Origin: Kosakonia oryziphila
GTDB lineage: Bacteria > Pseudomonadota > Gammaproteobacteria > Enterobacterales > Enterobacteriaceae
Reading direction: 5' to 3'
DNA: 64,000 nucleotides
Assembly: GCF_900094795.1 (NCBI RefSeq)
Contig: NZ_FMBC01000013.1
Span: forward strand, 1 to 64,000
Below are positions 18,917-28,476 of this stretch, piece after piece (positions within the stretch are counted from its first letter, which is position 1; each line of letters starts with the position of its first letter). The translations under genes and the position numbers were made by a program. The notes under the pieces are model-generated. The model did not search any database. It was not told where the DNA came from and was given only the letters and a program-made list of their open reading frames with translations.

Positions 18917-20113
18917 ATGCCTGAAAATGCCGCCGAACCGGCGCTTAGCGGATTGCGCCTCAATCTGCGGATTTTGTCCGTCGTTATTTTTAACTTTGCC
19001 AGTTATCTCACCATTGGACTGCCGCTGGCGGTGTTGCCTGGCTATGTCCATGATGTGATGGGTTATAGCGCCTTCTGGGCTGGGTTAGTGATCAGCTTGC
19101 AATATTTCGCCACGCTGCTCAGCAGACCGCATGCCGGGCGCTATGCCGATTTATTGGGACCGAAGAAGGTCGTTATCTTTGGTCTGTGTGGCGCCTTTCT
19201 TAGCGGTCTCAGTTATTTGCTGGCGGCAATGGGCGGCAGCCTTGGCATATTAAGCCTGCTGTTGCTGTGCCTCGGGCGTGTGATTTTGGGTATTGGCCAG
19301 AGCTTTGCCGGAACCGGCGCGACGCTGTGGGGCGTGGGCGTTGTCGGTTCCATTCATATTGGCCGCGTGATCTCGTGGAATGGAATTGCCACCTACGGCG
19401 CAATGGCACTGGGTGCGCCGCTCGGCGTACTCTGTTACCGCTACGGCGGGTTACAGGGCCTGTCATTAACCATTATGGGTATTGCGTTGCTGGCGATTGT
19501 GCTGGCATTACCGCGGGCGAGGGTGAAAGCCAGCAAAGGCAAACCACTGCCGTTTCGCGCAGTGCTGGGACGCGTCTGGCCGTACGGCATGGCGCTGGCG
19601 CTGGGTTCGGCGGGGTTTGGCGTGATAGCTACCTTCATCACGCTCTATTACGCGGCCAAAGGCTGGGATGGCGCGGCATTTGCGCTGACGCTGTTTAGCT
19701 GTGCGTTTGTTGGCGCACGTTTGCTATTCCCGAACGGCATCAACCGTTTTGGCGGCCTGAATGTATCGATGATTTGTTTTGTGGTCGAAACGCTCGGCCT
19801 GGTACTGGTAGGGCTGGCGGTAGATCCATGGATGGCAAAACTCGGTGTGTTTCTTGCCGGCGCAGGTTTTTCGTTGGTGTTCCCGGCGCTGGGCGTCGTA
19901 GCTGTAAAAGTGGTACCGCAGAATAACCAGGGTTCTGCGCTGGCGACTTATACGGTGTTTATGGATTTATCTCTGGGCATTACCGGCCCGCTGGCAGGGT
20001 TACTGATGGCATGGACGGGCGTGTCATCGATTTATCTGGCGGCGGCAGGGTTGGTGGCAATCGCCTTGCTGCTAGCCTGGCGATTAAAACAAAAACCGGT
20101 GTTGGTGGGATGA
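18917..20113 (+). CDS. yhhS: Major facilitator superfamily transporter YhhS
   Basis: A 398-residue MFS protein with twelve predicted helices. The loop between helices 2 and 3 has HAGRYADLLGPKK, a form of the MFS motif A. It follows the E. coli YhhS sequence closely and belongs to the arabinose-efflux-like group; E. coli YhhS has been linked to drug and glyphosate efflux, but the natural substrate is unknown. GGGG lies about 9 bases before the ATG. A strong bidirectional terminator separates it from convergent dcrB. Confidence 0.92.
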   Translation: MPENAAEPALSGLRLNLRILSVVIFNFASYLTIGLPLAVLPGYVHDVMGYSAFWAGLVISLQYFATLLSRPHAGRYADLLGPKKVVIFGLCGAFLSGLSYLLAAMGGSLGILSLLLLCLGRVILGIGQSFAGTGATLWGVGVVGSIHIGRVISWNGIATYGAMALGAPLGVLCYRYGGLQGLSLTIMGIALLAIVLALPRARVKASKGKPLPFRAVLGRVWPYGMALALGSAGFGVIATFITLYYAAKGWDGAAFALTLFSCAFVGARLLFPNGINRFGGLNVSMICFVVETLGLVLVGLAVDPWMAKLGVFLAGAGFSLVFPALGVVAVKVVPQNNQGSALATYTVFMDLSLGITGPLAGLLMAWTGVSSIYLAAAGLVAIALLLAWRLKQKPVLVG

Positions 20114-20161
20114 TTGTCCGGTAGCGCTCAGTTTATCGAGTCGACAATGTCATCCGCCAAT

Positions 20162-20191
20162 AAAAAAGGGAATCCGCAGATCCCCTTTTTT
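20162..20191. terminator. Bidirectional terminator between yhhS and dcrB
   Basis: AAAAAAGGGAATCC-GCA-GATCCCCTTTTTT forms a stem with an A run on one side and a T run on the other, so it can stop transcription from both yhhS and the convergent dcrB. Confidence 0.9.
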
Positions 20192-20207
20192 ACCATTCAC
20201 ATCGGGA

Positions 20208-20765
20208 TTATTTCACCACGATGGTATTGATGATGTTTTCTGCGGCAGTTTGCGCCTGCTGCTGGTTATCCGCCGGCAGCGTGACCTGCAAGGTCAGCAG
20301 TTTATTATCGACTTTGCCCAGCACCACGGAAGACCAGGCCGTCTGACCTTTGGCCGAGATAATGCTGTCGAGTTGTTGCAGCGTCTGGCCTTTGATCTCA
20401 ATTGCTTTATTGGTCACAACCTGCAACTGCGGGTCGCGGCCACGCTGTTGATCTTCCAGTCGTTTCGCCAGTGCCGCTAAATCTTCCTGCGTGTTGTCAC
20501 CAACAATGACGATCACCGCTTTCTGGCCGGTGGCGTCGGAGTAAACGTGCATATTATTAGACTGGGTGCCCAGCTTGCCGCTCTGATCGGTCATATCCGC
20601 CGGCAGCGAGAAGCTGAGCTTGCCATCAAGCAGCGTTATTGGCTGGCCTGTTGCATTGCTTTCGGCTGAAGCGGCCTGAACCGGCTTCTTGCTGTCGCTG
20701 TTATCACAGCCAGCCAGACCGACGACCAGCAGGCTAATACCGACATATTTAACCAGATTGCGCAT
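20208..20765 (-). CDS. dcrB: Lipoprotein DcrB
   Basis: A 185-residue envelope lipoprotein. The signal peptide [20 protein letters not shown] ends in the lipobox LAGC with Cys20 as the lipidation site. The rest is a small alpha/beta domain ([19 protein letters not shown] onward). In E. coli DcrB is needed for phage C1/C6 adsorption and affects lipoprotein maturation. The start is set at the ATG at 20765, after GGAAG and identical to the E. coli start. A longer frame exists but would add 18 residues before the signal peptide. Confidence 0.95.
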   Translation of the reverse strand: MRNLVKYVGISLLVVGLAGCDNSDSKKPVQAASAESNATGQPITLLDGKLSFSLPADMTDQSGKLGTQSNNMHVYSDATGQKAVIVIVGDNTQEDLAALAKRLEDQQRGRDPQLQVVTNKAIEIKGQTLQQLDSIISAKGQTAWSSVVLGKVDNKLLTLQVTLPADNQQQAQTAAENIINTIVVK

Positions 20766-20837
20766 TGAATTCTTCCTTTCAATAAACAGCCATAACGGCT
20801 CATCAATCCATCTTATCACATCTGCTCGGCGGTACTC

Positions 20838-21503
20838 TTAACTGGCCTGCAACGCGTTAATTTCAGATTTGTCTGTCAGCCTTTTCAGTAACATATTCAA
20901 CAACACACCGTACATCGGCAGGAAGAAAGCGATACTGATAAGCACTTTAAAACTGTAATCCACCAGCGCGATTTCCGTCCAGTGTTGCGCCATAAATGCA
21001 TCCGGACTGCGCCAGAAAGCAATAAAAAAGAACGCAACGGTGTCGCTGGCATTACCGAAGACGGTGGAAGCCGCAGGCGCAAGCCACCAGCGGCGATTCT
21101 GACGCAGACGGTTAAATACATGCACGTCGAGAATTTGCCCCAACGCATAGGCCATAAAGCTGGCGCTGGCGATACGGGCCACAAACAAGTTGAAATGCGC
21201 CAGCGCGCCAAAACCTTGCCAGCTTCCCATATAGAACAGCGAAGAGATCACGTAAGAGGCCAGTAGTGCAGGCACCATCACGGCGAAAATTATGCGTCTT
21301 GCCAGTGGCGCGCCAAAAATGCGCACGGTTAAATCTGTTGCAAGGAAAATAAACGGGAAACTGAATGCGCCCCAGGTGGTCTGGAAACCAAAAATGGCGA
21401 CTGGTAGCTGCACCAGATAGTTACTGGAGATAATCACCAGCAGATGAAAGAGCGAAAGCCAGACCAGCGCTTTCATGCGCTGCGAGGATGAAAATTGCGT
21501 CAT
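20838..21503 (-). CDS. yhhQ: Queuosine precursor (preQ0/preQ1) transporter YhhQ
   Basis: A 221-residue inner-membrane protein of the VUT/ECF-like family with six helices, responsible in E. coli for uptake of 7-deazaguanine precursors of queuosine. Landmarks are FHLLVIISSNYLVQLPV in helix 1, TTWGAFSFPFIFLATDL and FGNASDTVAFFF. The start is ATG at 21503 (MTQFSSSQR), as in E. coli, with AAAGG 7 bases upstream; an upstream in-frame start would add 28 unconserved residues and run through the riboswitch-like leader. That leader (21509-21542) fits preQ1-dependent translation control. Confidence 0.95.
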   Translation of the reverse strand: MTQFSSSQRMKALVWLSLFHLLVIISSNYLVQLPVAIFGFQTTWGAFSFPFIFLATDLTVRIFGAPLARRIIFAVMVPALLASYVISSLFYMGSWQGFGALAHFNLFVARIASASFMAYALGQILDVHVFNRLRQNRRWWLAPAASTVFGNASDTVAFFFIAFWRSPDAFMAQHWTEIALVDYSFKVLISIAFFLPMYGVLLNMLLKRLTDKSEINALQAS

Positions 21504-21508
21504 ATTGT

Positions 21509-21542
21509 AACCTTTTTGGTAAATGGGGTGAGGGAACCCAGT
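21509..21542 (-). promoter_or_regulatory. Probable preQ1-I riboswitch in the yhhQ leader
   Basis: Read on the minus strand the leader has P1 stem TGGG / CCCA (plus 21537-21540 and 21524-21527), the conserved TTC directly after the first P1 strand, a C just before the second strand (plus 21528, the equivalent of the preQ1-pairing C), then an A-rich tail ending AAAAAGG. The final GG (plus 21511-21512) can pair with the CC of the loop, closing the H-type pseudoknot, and is also the Shine-Dalgarno of yhhQ. This order matches the compact preQ1-I class and the gene imports preQ0/preQ1. Confidence 0.75.
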
Positions 21543-21555
21543 ACTTTTTTGTACT
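21540..21555. repeat. Perfect palindrome upstream of the yhhQ riboswitch
   Basis: AGTAC-TTTTTT-GTACT is a perfect 5-bp inverted repeat around six T. It lies right next to the P1 stem of the riboswitch-like leader. It could be a protein site or a small upstream hairpin. Confidence 0.4.
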
Positions 21556-21691
21556 CTGTCATGCAGAGCCGCCGCATGATACTGCAACCATTGCTGGATG
21601 CAATGGTTAATTTTAACGCAATCGTTAACCTTGCTTGCGTCACAAAAAAGGCAGCGTAAACTAATGCGGTTTTTCCCCTTGCGAGATGAAA

Positions 21692-21937
21692 ATGACCGAT
21701 TTCTTTTTCACTGCTGACCATACGCTGGATGCGCAGGGTTTACGCTGCCCGGAGCCGGTAATGATGGTGCGCAAAACCGTGCGCAATATGCAGGTTGGCG
21801 AAACATTGTTGATTATCGCCGACGATCCGGCTACCACCCGCGATATTCCCGGCTTTTGTCGTTTTATGGAACATGAGCTGGTCGCCGGGCAAACCGAATC
21901 ACTGCCGTATCGGTACGTGGTGCGTAAAAGCCACTAA
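21692..21937 (+). CDS. tusA: Sulfur carrier protein TusA
   Basis: An 81-residue SirA/YedF-fold protein that takes sulfur from IscS and passes it to TusBCD for 2-thiouridine synthesis in tRNA, and also feeds molybdenum-cofactor sulfuration. The persulfide cysteine is Cys19 in [10 protein letters not shown]. The start is ATG 21692, as in E. coli; another ATG lies 6 bases earlier. It is divergent from yhhQ, and its stop overlaps the stop of convergent zntA by 3 bases. Confidence 0.96.
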   Translation: MTDFFFTADHTLDAQGLRCPEPVMMVRKTVRNMQVGETLLIIADDPATTRDIPGFCRFMEHELVAGQTESLPYRYVVRKSH

Positions 21938-24153
21938 TCTTTGCTGCGTAACAGGCGCAACGCATTAGCTGTCACCAGTACCGTTGCGCCGGTATCCGCC
22001 AGCACCGCCAGCCACAGCCCGGTCATTCCCAGCAGCGTCGTCAGCAGAAAGATGGCTTTCAAACCCAGCGCCATAGCAATGTTCTGGCGAATAGTGCTTT
22101 GTGTTGCCCGTGCCAGGCGGATCATCTGCCCAATGCCGATCAGGCGGTTATGCGTTAATGCCGCGTCCGCCGTTTCCAGCGCGACATCGGTGCCGCTGCC
22201 CATTGCAATCCCGATAGTTGAGGCTTTCATGGCGGGCGCATCGTTGATGCCATCGCCAACCATCGCCAGCGGTAAGCGCTGATTAAGTGTCTGTACCGCC
22301 AGCACTTTATCTTCCGGCAACAGCCCGGCGCGGAAATCCAGTCCCAGCTCCCCGGCGATCGCCGCCGCCGCGCGTGGGTTATCTCCGGTCAGGATCACAC
22401 CCTGAACGCCCAGTTTATCCAGCGCGGTGACCGCTTCTTTGGCGTCATCGCGCAGCGTATCCTGCAACGCCAGCGTGCCAATTGTTTCGCCATCACGCTC
22501 AACCACAATGACGGTCTGGCCGAGGCTCTCCTGCTGATGAATGTGTGTTAACAGCGTGCTACCTGGCATTCCTTGCGGCAGTTTATCCGGTGCGCTGATG
22601 CGAATATATTGCCCGTCAATCTGTGCTTCAATCCCTTTCCCGGCCAGCGTTCTCTGTGCTTGCGCCGTCGGAATCGGCAACTGGCGGCGCAGTGCTTCCT
22701 GTACTACAGCCTGCGCCAGTGGGTGCGTAGAACCCTGTTCAACGGCGGCACTGAGCGCCAGCAGTTCCGCTTCGTCGATCCCCGCCAGCGGCGTGACCGC
22801 GACAATCTGCGGTTTGCCAATGGTCAGCGTGCCGGTTTTATCAAATGCCACCTGGCGGATGCGACCAAGTTGCTCCAGCGCCGCGCCACCTTTGATTAAC
22901 GCGCCACGCCGTGCGGCTACTGCCAGCCCTGAAGTAATCGCGGCTGGCGTAGAGATCACCAGCGCGCACGGGCACCCAATCAACAGCAACGCCAGCCCTT
23001 TGTAGATCCACGGTAACCACGGCGCAGCAAATAACAGCGGCGGTGCAACCGCAACCAGCAGCGCTACTGCCATAATCGTTGGTGTATAGATGCGGCTAAA
23101 GCGATCGATAAAGCGCTCAATTGGCGCGCGACGCTCTTCGGCCTCTTCGATCAGCTTGAGGATACGGTCGATGGCGTTCTCGCCGGGCTTCGATACCACT
23201 TCCAGCGTCACCAGCCGATCAACGCTAGTAGCACCAGCCGGTACCGATTCGCCGTGAGTGCGCTCCACCGGCACCGATTCGCCGGTCAAGGCACTTTCAT
23301 CAAAACTGGCAAATGCCGACACCAGCTTGCCGTCGGCGGGTAAACGCCCACCTGCCGGGACTTCAATGATATCGCCCGGCTGTAACTCGCTGGCAGCGAC
23401 CGTCTGGCGTTCACCATTACGCAGCCGGATGGCCGTATCCGGTTTAAGCGCCATCAGCGCGCTGACACCACGGCGTGCGCGGCTGGCGGCCCAGCCTTCA
23501 AGGCGTTCGCCAATCAGAAATAACAGCAATACCATCGCCGCTTCTGCTGTTGCGCCAATAAACAGTGCTCCTATCGCCGCCACGCTCATCAGTGTTTCGA
23601 TCGCAAACCAGCTACCGCTTTTGATTAAGCGCAGCGCCTGGCGGGCAATTGGCCACAGGCCGACTAACGTGGTGGCGATAAAGGCAGCTTGACTCAGAGT
23701 ATGGCTAAACTGCTCCAGCACCCAACTGAGCGCCATCATCACCATCAGGGCTATCAACGGCAGGTTTTCCCGCAGCCGCGAAGCTGCGGGCTCGGGCGTA
23801 CTGTTCTCGCTGCGCAACTGGTAGCCAGCCTGCTGAACTGCCTGCTCGACGCGTTCGCGCACATTGCTGTTGGCCACAACGATCAATTTTTCTGTACTAA
23901 AGGTCACCTGAACCTGAGTAATGCCTTCAACCTGGCGGACGGCATTTTCTACTTTACGAGCGCAGGCGGCGCAGTCCATACCAGAAACCAGCCAGCTATA
24001 GCGTTCTCCTTCCGCACTCAGAGTCGGTTGAGCCTTGCTTTCGCAGGCACCATCAGCGCAGCAGGGTTGCACTTTCTCCGGCAACGGGTGCAGTTTTATC
24101 GCCGCAAACTGTGGGGCTTTCTTCGTGTCGGTGGGCGAGGTGGGGGTCGGCAT
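21934..24153 (-). CDS. zntA: Zn(II)/Cd(II)/Pb(II)-exporting P1B-type ATPase ZntA
   Basis: A 739-residue inner-membrane efflux ATPase. The N-terminal metal-binding domain has GMDCAAC (Cys61, Cys64) and an extra cysteine cluster at 31-37 (CCADGAC). The actuator domain has TGES (290-293), the membrane metal site is CPC (394-396), the phosphorylated Asp is Asp438 in DKTGT, and GDGINDAPA is in the P domain. All features for zinc export are present. It is preceded by a perfect ZntR palindrome inside a promoter with a 20-base spacer. Confidence 0.97.
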   Translation of the reverse strand: MPTPTSPTDTKKAPQFAAIKLHPLPEKVQPCCADGACESKAQPTLSAEGERYSWLVSGMDCAACARKVENAVRQVEGITQVQVTFSTEKLIVVANSNVRERVEQAVQQAGYQLRSENSTPEPAASRLRENLPLIALMVMMALSWVLEQFSHTLSQAAFIATTLVGLWPIARQALRLIKSGSWFAIETLMSVAAIGALFIGATAEAAMVLLLFLIGERLEGWAASRARRGVSALMALKPDTAIRLRNGERQTVAASELQPGDIIEVPAGGRLPADGKLVSAFASFDESALTGESVPVERTHGESVPAGATSVDRLVTLEVVSKPGENAIDRILKLIEEAEERRAPIERFIDRFSRIYTPTIMAVALLVAVAPPLLFAAPWLPWIYKGLALLLIGCPCALVISTPAAITSGLAVAARRGALIKGGAALEQLGRIRQVAFDKTGTLTIGKPQIVAVTPLAGIDEAELLALSAAVEQGSTHPLAQAVVQEALRRQLPIPTAQAQRTLAGKGIEAQIDGQYIRISAPDKLPQGMPGSTLLTHIHQQESLGQTVIVVERDGETIGTLALQDTLRDDAKEAVTALDKLGVQGVILTGDNPRAAAAIAGELGLDFRAGLLPEDKVLAVQTLNQRLPLAMVGDGINDAPAMKASTIGIAMGSGTDVALETADAALTHNRLIGIGQMIRLARATQSTIRQNIAMALGLKAIFLLTTLLGMTGLWLAVLADTGATVLVTANALRLLRSKD

Positions 24154-24191
24154 AGTATCCTCCGGGTAATGATAATTTTCTCATTAACCGG

Positions 24192-24223
24192 AGGATACAC
24201 TCTGGAGTCGACTCCAGAGTCAA
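24192..24223 (-). promoter_or_regulatory. zntA promoter with ZntR operator
   Basis: A perfect 22-base palindrome (24199-24220; halves ACTCTGGAGTC and GACTCCAGAGT) lies between a -35 TTGACT (plus 24218-24223) and a -10 TATCCT (plus 24192-24197). The spacer is 20 bases, the overlong spacing that MerR-family activators such as ZntR correct. It matches the known E. coli zntA operator. Confidence 0.93.
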
Positions 24224-24228
24224 GCCTT

Positions 24229-24855
24229 TTAAATATACAGCGAACGGACGATCAGAAAATGTCCGGCGAAGTAGCAGGCCGAAGCGATGGCGTTATCGGC
24301 ACGGAAGCGTTTACGGTAGTGGCTACCCAGCCAGACGATGTTGCCGAGTAGCAGCAACGCCGCACCGATAAACGCCGACAGCGCGGGGCTGGTAGGGCGG
24401 AAGAACCACAGCTCGCCCGCCAACCAGACCATCACCAGCGTCATGGCGATAAAAGCACATACGGCCATACGTAGCTCTTCGAGACGCGTCCAGATCACCG
24501 CCAACAGCAACGCGCCAATAACCAGCAGCACTGCTGGCAACGGCCAAAAAAAGGAGAGTGTCATCTGGCCGGCGAAGTAGATGGTGTAAAGCAGATGGGC
24601 GAGGAAAAAAGCGCCAATGGCGTAGAGCATTTTTTGCCGCGGCAGCAAGGTTAGCGCGTCGCCAATCAGTGAGGCGCAGAGGCCAGCCAGCACCAGATAA
24701 CTGATGGCGTCTAACATCGGCGCTTGCCAGGCCAGCAAAAGCAGGAGCAGTAGGGTTACGGGTTTGAAAACCCAGCGTTGCCAGGTCGGGCCGCGATAAG
24801 ATGCATCGACATAGAGCCAGCCAGACAAGCAGACAGCAATAAATGACCACAGCAT
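24229..24855 (-). CDS. yhhN: YhhN-family (TMEM86-like) membrane protein
   Basis: A 208-residue protein with about eight short hydrophobic helices and little else, belonging to the YhhN family. Human relatives (TMEM86) are lysoplasmalogenases, but plasmalogens are not expected here, so the substrate is unknown. Conserved acids such as those in [14 protein letters not shown] could be catalytic. It lies upstream of zntA in the same direction, and the zntA promoter begins just after its stop. It is divergent from yhhM. Confidence 0.9.
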   Translation of the reverse strand: MLWSFIAVCLSGWLYVDASYRGPTWQRWVFKPVTLLLLLLLAWQAPMLDAISYLVLAGLCASLIGDALTLLPRQKMLYAIGAFFLAHLLYTIYFAGQMTLSFFWPLPAVLLVIGALLLAVIWTRLEELRMAVCAFIAMTLVMVWLAGELWFFRPTSPALSAFIGAALLLLGNIVWLGSHYRKRFRADNAIASACYFAGHFLIVRSLYI

Positions 24856-24984
24856 AATTAAGTCCCTGTATCTGTTATTTTTGCGTAAATCTCTCCTGTT
24901 CAGTGTAGTGGCGGAAAAAGGAGGATGACAATGCTATTTCACTCACGATAAGCTCAATTTCGCTTTTTCTGACAGGGCGCTGCC

Positions 24985-25344
24985 ATGAGTAAACCACCGC
25001 TTTTTTTCATTCTTGTCATTGGGTTGATCGTCGTGCTCGCTTCTTTTCGCTATGTTCAACAGCGGCGGGAAAAGGCGGCAAACGATGCGGCGCCGTTACA
25101 GCAAAAAAACGTAGTAGTGAGCAATAAGCGGGAAAAACCCCTTAACGATCGCCGGTCGCGCCAGCAAGAGGTGATCCCGGCGGGCAGTGCCATGCGTTAT
25201 GAAGTGAGTTTCAAACCGCAAAACGGCGGGTTGGAGATGATGTTCCGTGTTGATGAGCAGCAATATCATATGCTGACAGTCGGCGATAAAGGCGTGCTGA
25301 GCTATAAAGGCTCGCGTTTTGTTGGCTTTGAACAAGCCCGGTAA
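24985..25344 (+). CDS. yhhM: DUF2500 family protein YhhM
   Basis: A 119-residue protein with one N-terminal transmembrane helix (residues about 5-22, FFILVIGLIVVLASF) and a small beta-rich C-terminal domain (65-119). The length equals E. coli YhhM. The function is unknown. AGGGCG precedes the ATG. It is divergent from yhhN and convergent with yhhL. Confidence 0.9.
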   Translation: MSKPPLFFILVIGLIVVLASFRYVQQRREKAANDAAPLQQKNVVVSNKREKPLNDRRSRQQEVIPAGSAMRYEVSFKPQNGGLEMMFRVDEQQYHMLTVGDKGVLSYKGSRFVGFEQAR

Positions 25345-25368
25345 GCGCGATGCTCCCGGGCTATAACA

Positions 25369-25644
25369 TTACTTCTTCGCTTTTAGTTTTTTCAGCCAAA
25401 TCAACAGCTCAAACACGCCGAACAGAAAAATACGGATCTGTTCAGCTTTGCTCATTTGCGGGCCATCTTTCGGCAGTGCGGTTTTCAGCATCGTTGCCTG
25501 TAAGGCATGCATGAAAACGGTAAAGACCAGGGCGACGTTGACGAAAATATTCAACGGACGCGGAAACGGTTGGATCAGATTCCAGAGCAGAAAGGCCCAG
25601 ATGCAAAGCATCAGCAAGCGTCCCAGATTAATCAGCAGCGGCAT
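25369..25644 (-). CDS. yhhL: DUF1145 family membrane protein YhhL
   Basis: A 91-residue small membrane protein with two to three hydrophobic helices and a basic end (LKKLKAKK). The function is unknown. The start is ATG 25644 (MPLLINLGRL), 5 bases after a good GGAG and overlapping rsmD by 17 bases, so it is translationally coupled to rsmD as in E. coli. A longer frame would add 39 residues from the rsmD region and is not conserved. Confidence 0.88.
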   Translation of the reverse strand: MPLLINLGRLLMLCIWAFLLWNLIQPFPRPLNIFVNVALVFTVFMHALQATMLKTALPKDGPQMSKAEQIRIFLFGVFELLIWLKKLKAKK

Positions 25645-26254
25645 GTTTTTCTCCTTGTGGTGCTTCGCGGTGATATAAACGATACGCCACCTGGCCCGCG
25701 ACTTTCTCCCGGTACAGGTGCCAGTGTGTCGGCACTGGCGGTAAGCCATTTTCGACTTCACTTTCGATATAAATTAATGCGTCATCGGCGAGCCAGCCGT
25801 TGTTTTCCAGCAGTTGCACGGTCTCTTCCAGCATCCCCTTACGAAACGGCGGGTCGATAAAGGCAATGGTGTGCGGCGTGCCCTGGCCTGCTAAATAGGA
25901 CAGTGTATTGGTATTCACCACTTTGGCGTTGATGGCTTTCAGCATCGCCAGATTTTGCTGCAATTGCTGCGCGACGCTACGCTCCATTTCCACCAGGATC
26001 GCACTGGCGGCGTAGCGCGAGAGCGCTTCCAGCCCTAATGCGCCACTTCCGGCAAAGCAATCAAGACAGTGCGCATCAACCAGCGATGGCGCCAGCCAAT
26101 TGAATAAGGTTTCCCGCACGCGATCGGTGGTCGGACGCAGGCCGGGGCTATCCGGGACCGGTAATTTACGGCCCCGCCACTGCCCGCCAATAATGCGTAT
26201 CTGGCCGCTGGCGGCACGGTTAGGTTTCTTCATGGTTTTCGCTTTGCTCATCAT
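25628..26254 (-). CDS. rsmD: 16S rRNA (guanine(966)-N(2))-methyltransferase RsmD
   Basis: A Rossmann-fold SAM methyltransferase that modifies G966 of 16S rRNA. The SAM loop is CFAGSGALGLEALSR and the catalytic base-binding motif is DPPF, typical of N2-guanine enzymes. With the first ATG the protein is 208 residues; ATG 26233 (MKKPNRAASG) gives 201 and matches the E. coli start, but the better Shine-Dalgarno (CAGGT) stands before the first ATG. It is divergent from ftsY and precedes yhhL. Confidence 0.94.
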   Translation of the reverse strand: MMSKAKTMKKPNRAASGQIRIIGGQWRGRKLPVPDSPGLRPTTDRVRETLFNWLAPSLVDAHCLDCFAGSGALGLEALSRYAASAILVEMERSVAQQLQQNLAMLKAINAKVVNTNTLSYLAGQGTPHTIAFIDPPFRKGMLEETVQLLENNGWLADDALIYIESEVENGLPPVPTHWHLYREKVAGQVAYRLYHREAPQGEKHAAAD

Positions 26255-26422
26255 TTCGACCTGCTATTCTAGCGGTCTGACGAAGGACGTTAAACCCTAA
26301 TCCGCAGGCCGTGATGCGAGTTGAGGAAAGTGTTAGACTATCCGACTAATTAACAAATGTTTTCAGTCCCTGTTATGTAAGACGGGCTGCGCCATGAATC
26401 AACAGCGGGAGTGTAGTCGCCA

Positions 26423-27805
26423 ATGGCAAATGAGAAGAAACGTGGCTTTTTTTCCTGGCTCGGCTTTGGGCAGAAAGAACAGGCCGAAGGGTCGCAAACC
26501 GAACAACAGCCGGTAACTGAGCAGCCGGTCGACGAGACACTGGCGAGCGAACCTGCCACCGACCACGAAAAATTTGCCGAAGAGGTCATTGAGGTCAGCG
26601 AACAACTGGCCCACGAAGAGACGCAGCCGGAACCCGTCGTCGAAGAGCAGGCGCTTCAGGTTGAACACGAAGAACTGCCGTTGCCGGAAGAGGTCGCAGA
26701 GCAAGAGATCGGTGCGGAAGAGTGGCAGACTGAAGCAGAACCGCTGGTTGAAGAAGCCGCAGAGGACGATGGGTCACTGAGCGATGAAGAGCTGGATGCG
26801 CAGGCGCTGGCCGCTGAAGCTGCGGAAGAGGCAGTGATGGTTGTGCCACCAGAGGACGCGGCGCAGGAGCAGGAGAAACCGACAAAAGAGGGTTTCTTCG
26901 CGCGTCTGAAACGCAGTTTGCTGAAAACAAAAGAAAATCTGGGTTCCGGATTTATCAGTCTGTTTCGCGGTAAAAAAATCGATGATGATCTGTTTGAAGA
27001 ACTGGAAGAGCAGTTGCTGATTGCAGATGTTGGCGTTGAAACCACGCGCAGAATCATCACCAATCTGACGGAAGGCGCAAGCCGTAAGCAGCTTCGCGAT
27101 GCAGAAGCACTTTATGGTTTGCTGAAAGAGGAAATGAGCGACATCCTCGCGAAAGTTGATGAGCCGCTGAATATTGAAGGCAAAACGCCGTTTGTTATTT
27201 TGATGGTTGGCGTTAATGGCGTGGGTAAAACTACCACCATCGGTAAGCTGGCGCGTCAGTTTGAGCAGCAGGGCAAATCGGTGATGCTGGCGGCGGGCGA
27301 CACCTTCCGCGCGGCAGCGGTTGAGCAGTTGCAGGTTTGGGGCCAGCGCAACAATATCCCGGTGATTGCTCAGCATACCGGCGCAGACTCTGCTTCGGTC
27401 ATTTTTGATGCTATTCAGGCGGCGAAAGCGCGCAATATTGATGTGCTGATTGCCGATACCGCCGGGCGTTTGCAGAACAAATCGCATTTGATGGAAGAGT
27501 TGAAGAAAATTGTCCGCGTCATGAAAAAGCTGGACGAGGACGCTCCTCATGAAGTGATGCTGACGATTGATGCCAGCACCGGGCAAAATGCGATAAGCCA
27601 GGCCAAACTGTTCCACGAAGCTGTTGGTCTTACCGGTATCACACTGACCAAACTCGACGGCACCGCCAAAGGCGGCGTGATTTTCTCGGTGGCGGATCAG
27701 TTCGGCATTCCGATCCGCTACATTGGTGTCGGCGAACGTATCGAAGATCTGCGTCCGTTTAATGCGGGCGATTTTATTGAGGCGCTTTTTGCCCGAGAGG
27801 ATTAA
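26423..27805 (+). CDS. ftsY: Signal recognition particle receptor FtsY
   Basis: A 460-residue SRP GTPase that docks Ffh-ribosome complexes at the membrane and SecYEG. Residues 1-160 are the acidic A domain, rich in Glu and Gln and poorly conserved. The N domain follows, then the G domain with P-loop GVNGVGKT (263-270), DTAGR (345-349) and TKLD (409-412). It heads the ftsY-ftsE-ftsX operon, with 2 bases to ftsE. It is slightly shorter than E. coli FtsY (497), mostly in the A domain. Confidence 0.97.
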   Translation: MANEKKRGFFSWLGFGQKEQAEGSQTEQQPVTEQPVDETLASEPATDHEKFAEEVIEVSEQLAHEETQPEPVVEEQALQVEHEELPLPEEVAEQEIGAEEWQTEAEPLVEEAAEDDGSLSDEELDAQALAAEAAEEAVMVVPPEDAAQEQEKPTKEGFFARLKRSLLKTKENLGSGFISLFRGKKIDDDLFEELEEQLLIADVGVETTRRIITNLTEGASRKQLRDAEALYGLLKEEMSDILAKVDEPLNIEGKTPFVILMVGVNGVGKTTTIGKLARQFEQQGKSVMLAAGDTFRAAAVEQLQVWGQRNNIPVIAQHTGADSASVIFDAIQAAKARNIDVLIADTAGRLQNKSHLMEELKKIVRVMKKLDEDAPHEVMLTIDASTGQNAISQAKLFHEAVGLTGITLTKLDGTAKGGVIFSVADQFGIPIRYIGVGERIEDLRPFNAGDFIEALFARED

Positions 27806-27807
27806 CA

Positions 27808-28476
27808 ATGATTCGCTTTGAACAAGTCAGCAAAGCCTATCTCGGTGGGAGACAAGCGTTGCAGGGGGTCACATTCCATCTGCAACCAGGCGAGATGGCC
27901 TTTCTGACCGGGCACTCCGGCGCGGGGAAAAGTACCCTGCTGAAGCTTATCTGCGGGATTGAGCGGCCAAGCACCGGGAAAATCCTGTTCAGCGGCCACG
28001 ACATTAGCCGTCTGAAGAACCGTGAAGTCCCGTTTTTACGTCGTCAGATCGGCATGATTTTTCAGGATCACCATTTGCTGATGGATCGCACGGTGTATGA
28101 CAACGTGGCGATTCCGCTGATTATCGCTGGCGCGAGCGGTGATGACATTCGTCGTCGTGTGTCGGCGGCGCTGGATAAGGTCGGGCTGCTCGATAAAGCG
28201 AAAAGCTTCCCGATTCAGCTTTCCGGCGGTGAACAGCAGCGTGTCGGCATTGCCCGCGCGGTAGTGAATAAACCGGCAGTGCTGCTGGCAGATGAACCGA
28301 CCGGTAACCTGGACGACGCATTGTCGGAAGGGATTTTACGTCTGTTTGAAGAGTTTAACCGTGTTGGGGTTACGGTACTGATGGCGACCCACGATCTGGG
28401 GCTTATTTCCCGGCGTTCGTACCGCATGCTAACCCTGAGCGATGGCCATTTGCATGGAGGCGCGGCGGGTGAATAA
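27808..28476 (+). CDS. ftsE: Cell division ATP-binding protein FtsE
   Basis: A 222-residue ABC ATPase that with FtsX controls peptidoglycan amidase activation (EnvC) at the septum. Walker A GHSGAGKS is at 35-42, the signature LSGGEQQR at 138-145 and Walker B VLLADEP at 158-164. It belongs to the LolD/MacB-type subgroup. It starts 2 bases after ftsY and overlaps ftsX by 8 bases. Confidence 0.97.
   Translation: MIRFEQVSKAYLGGRQALQGVTFHLQPGEMAFLTGHSGAGKSTLLKLICGIERPSTGKILFSGHDISRLKNREVPFLRRQIGMIFQDHHLLMDRTVYDNVAIPLIIAGASGDDIRRRVSAALDKVGLLDKAKSFPIQLSGGEQQRVGIARAVVNKPAVLLADEPTGNLDDALSEGILRLFEEFNRVGVTVLMATHDLGLISRRSYRMLTLSDGHLHGGAAGE

Noticed and set aside
25628-26254. Certain choice of the RsmD start
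   Set aside because: The E. coli-like start (26233) and the first ATG (26254) are both possible; the longer form was kept for its better ribosome site, but the choice is not settled by sequence alone.
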